Of a stretch of DNA of 6,031 nucleotides, positions 5,572-6,031 are shown piece by piece. The notes under the pieces are model-generated. The model had not been told where the DNA came from, searched no databases, and saw only the letters and a list, made by a program, of their open reading frames with translations. The DNA is taken from positions 1 through 6,031 of the forward strand of contig JALHEL010000159.1 in assembly GCA_022837205.1 (NCBI GenBank). The letters are read 5' to 3'. This DNA comes from Leptolinea sp. (lineage in GTDB: Bacteria > Chloroflexota > Anaerolineae > Anaerolineales > Anaerolineaceae). The position numbers were made by a program, and so were the translations under genes. Numbering within the stretch: position 1 is the first letter of the stretch; each line of letters begins with the position of its first letter.

Positions 5572-6031
5572 TTAGCAAATCAAATTCTTTAGGGGTTCAT
5601 TTTTTAAATATTTTTGAATGTTTTCTAAGACCGTATAAATTTGGCGCTCAGCCGCATTCCCTTTTCCTCCGGCAATATGGGGAGTTAACGTCACATTATC
5701 TAAAGAAAGTAACGGATGATCATAAGGAATGGGCTCATAGACAAAAACGTCCAAACCGGCTCCTGCAATTCGATGATTTTTTAGCGTTTCAACAAGTGCT
5801 TCTTCATCGACGACACCCCCACGGCAACAATTAATAAAATAAGCAGTCGGTTTCATTAAAGCGAATTCTTTCACACCAGCAGCTTTTTCTGTCTCCGGTG
5901 TCAAGGGACTGATCATCACCAAGAAATCAGACCGTTTGAACAATTCTTCTTTACTGACATATTTGACACCCAATTCTTCTTCCATTTTTTCTGGTAATGG
6001 ATGTCTCTTAAAGTAAAGTATCTCCATTTCA
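5572..6031 (-). CDS. D-isomer-specific 2-hydroxyacid dehydrogenase, C-terminal part (5' end outside window)
   Basis: About 152 C-terminal residues are visible; the frame runs off the window at 6031. Counting from the Met at 6027, the family's Arg-Glu-His active site is Arg69 (NCCRGG), Glu98 (VYEP) and His117 (TPHIAGG), with the usual spacings of 29 and 19 residues. PLTPET (41-46) and GGVVDEEAL (70-78) are further family blocks. The Met is not the true start: MEILYFKR corresponds to the second Rossmann strand, which follows the GxGxxG motif, so the catalytic-domain N-terminus and GxGxxG lie beyond the edge. Lys7-Arg8 stand where NAD-specific members have Asp, suggesting NADP(H) use, as in glyoxylate/hydroxypyruvate reductases. 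It should reduce a 2-oxoacid or oxidise a D-2-hydroxyacid in the cytosol. It precedes the deacylase by 97 bp on the same strand and is probably part of the same unit. The exact substrate is not determinable. Confidence 0.93.
   Translation of the reverse strand, partial: EMEILYFKRHPLPEKMEEELGVKYVSKEELFKRSDFLVMISPLTPETEKAAGVKEFALMKPTAYFINCCRGGVVDEEALVETLKNHRIAGAGLDVFVYEPIPYDHPLLSLDNVTLTPHIAGGKGNAAERQIYTVLENIQKYLKNEPLKNLIC

Noticed and set aside
1..6031. CRISPR array, insertion sequence, prophage or toxin-antitoxin system
   Set aside because: No regularly spaced repeats, transposase, integrase or small paired genes are visible; all long frames are metabolic enzymes or their antisense shadows.

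Overview
The window comes from a bacterial chromosome of moderate, slightly AT-leaning composition. It is densely coded, with purine-rich Shine-Dalgarno sites (AAAGGAG, AGGAG, GAGGAG) before several genes. One tRNA gene has no encoded CCA end. These traits, and gene families that are common in anaerobic bacteria, fit a Bacillota-like or similar lineage, but nothing here fixes the phylum.

Layout: the left 2.46 kb reads on the + strand. It holds a LOR/SDH-family protein related to the NAD-dependent ornithine cyclodeaminase part of cyanobacterial ArgZ/AgrE (35-1153), a 192-bp gap with a candidate promoter, a ketopantoate reductase-family NADP oxidoreductase (1346-2260), and a tRNA-Asp(GUC) gene (2384-2456) with a good sigma70-type promoter. 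A perfect 19-bp inverted repeat (2463-2508), with an A run on one side and a T run on the other, closes the tRNA unit and also the converging minus-strand genes.

The right 3.5 kb reads on the - strand, in transcription order: the C-terminal part of a D-isomer-specific 2-hydroxyacid dehydrogenase (cut by the window edge at 6031), a zinc-dependent AstE/aspartoacylase/DoeB-like deacylase (5474-4455), a DUF362 protein without the ferredoxin cysteines (4322-3378), and a classical short-chain dehydrogenase (3347-2532). Gaps are 97, 132 and 30 bp. The first two contain inverted repeats with alternative, mutually exclusive pairings.

The minus-strand cassette looks like a small-molecule pathway: an amide or acyl bond hydrolase, two NAD(P)-dependent alcohol/hydroxyacid oxidoreductases and one protein of unknown reaction. 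The substrate cannot be read from the sequence. The + strand pair also joins an amino-acid enzyme (ornithine cyclodeaminase-like) with a reductase, so the locus as a whole suggests amino-acid or amino-acid-derived metabolism. No mobile element, CRISPR array, toxin or phage gene was seen. The main novelty is the uncharacterised cassette and its structured intergenic regions.
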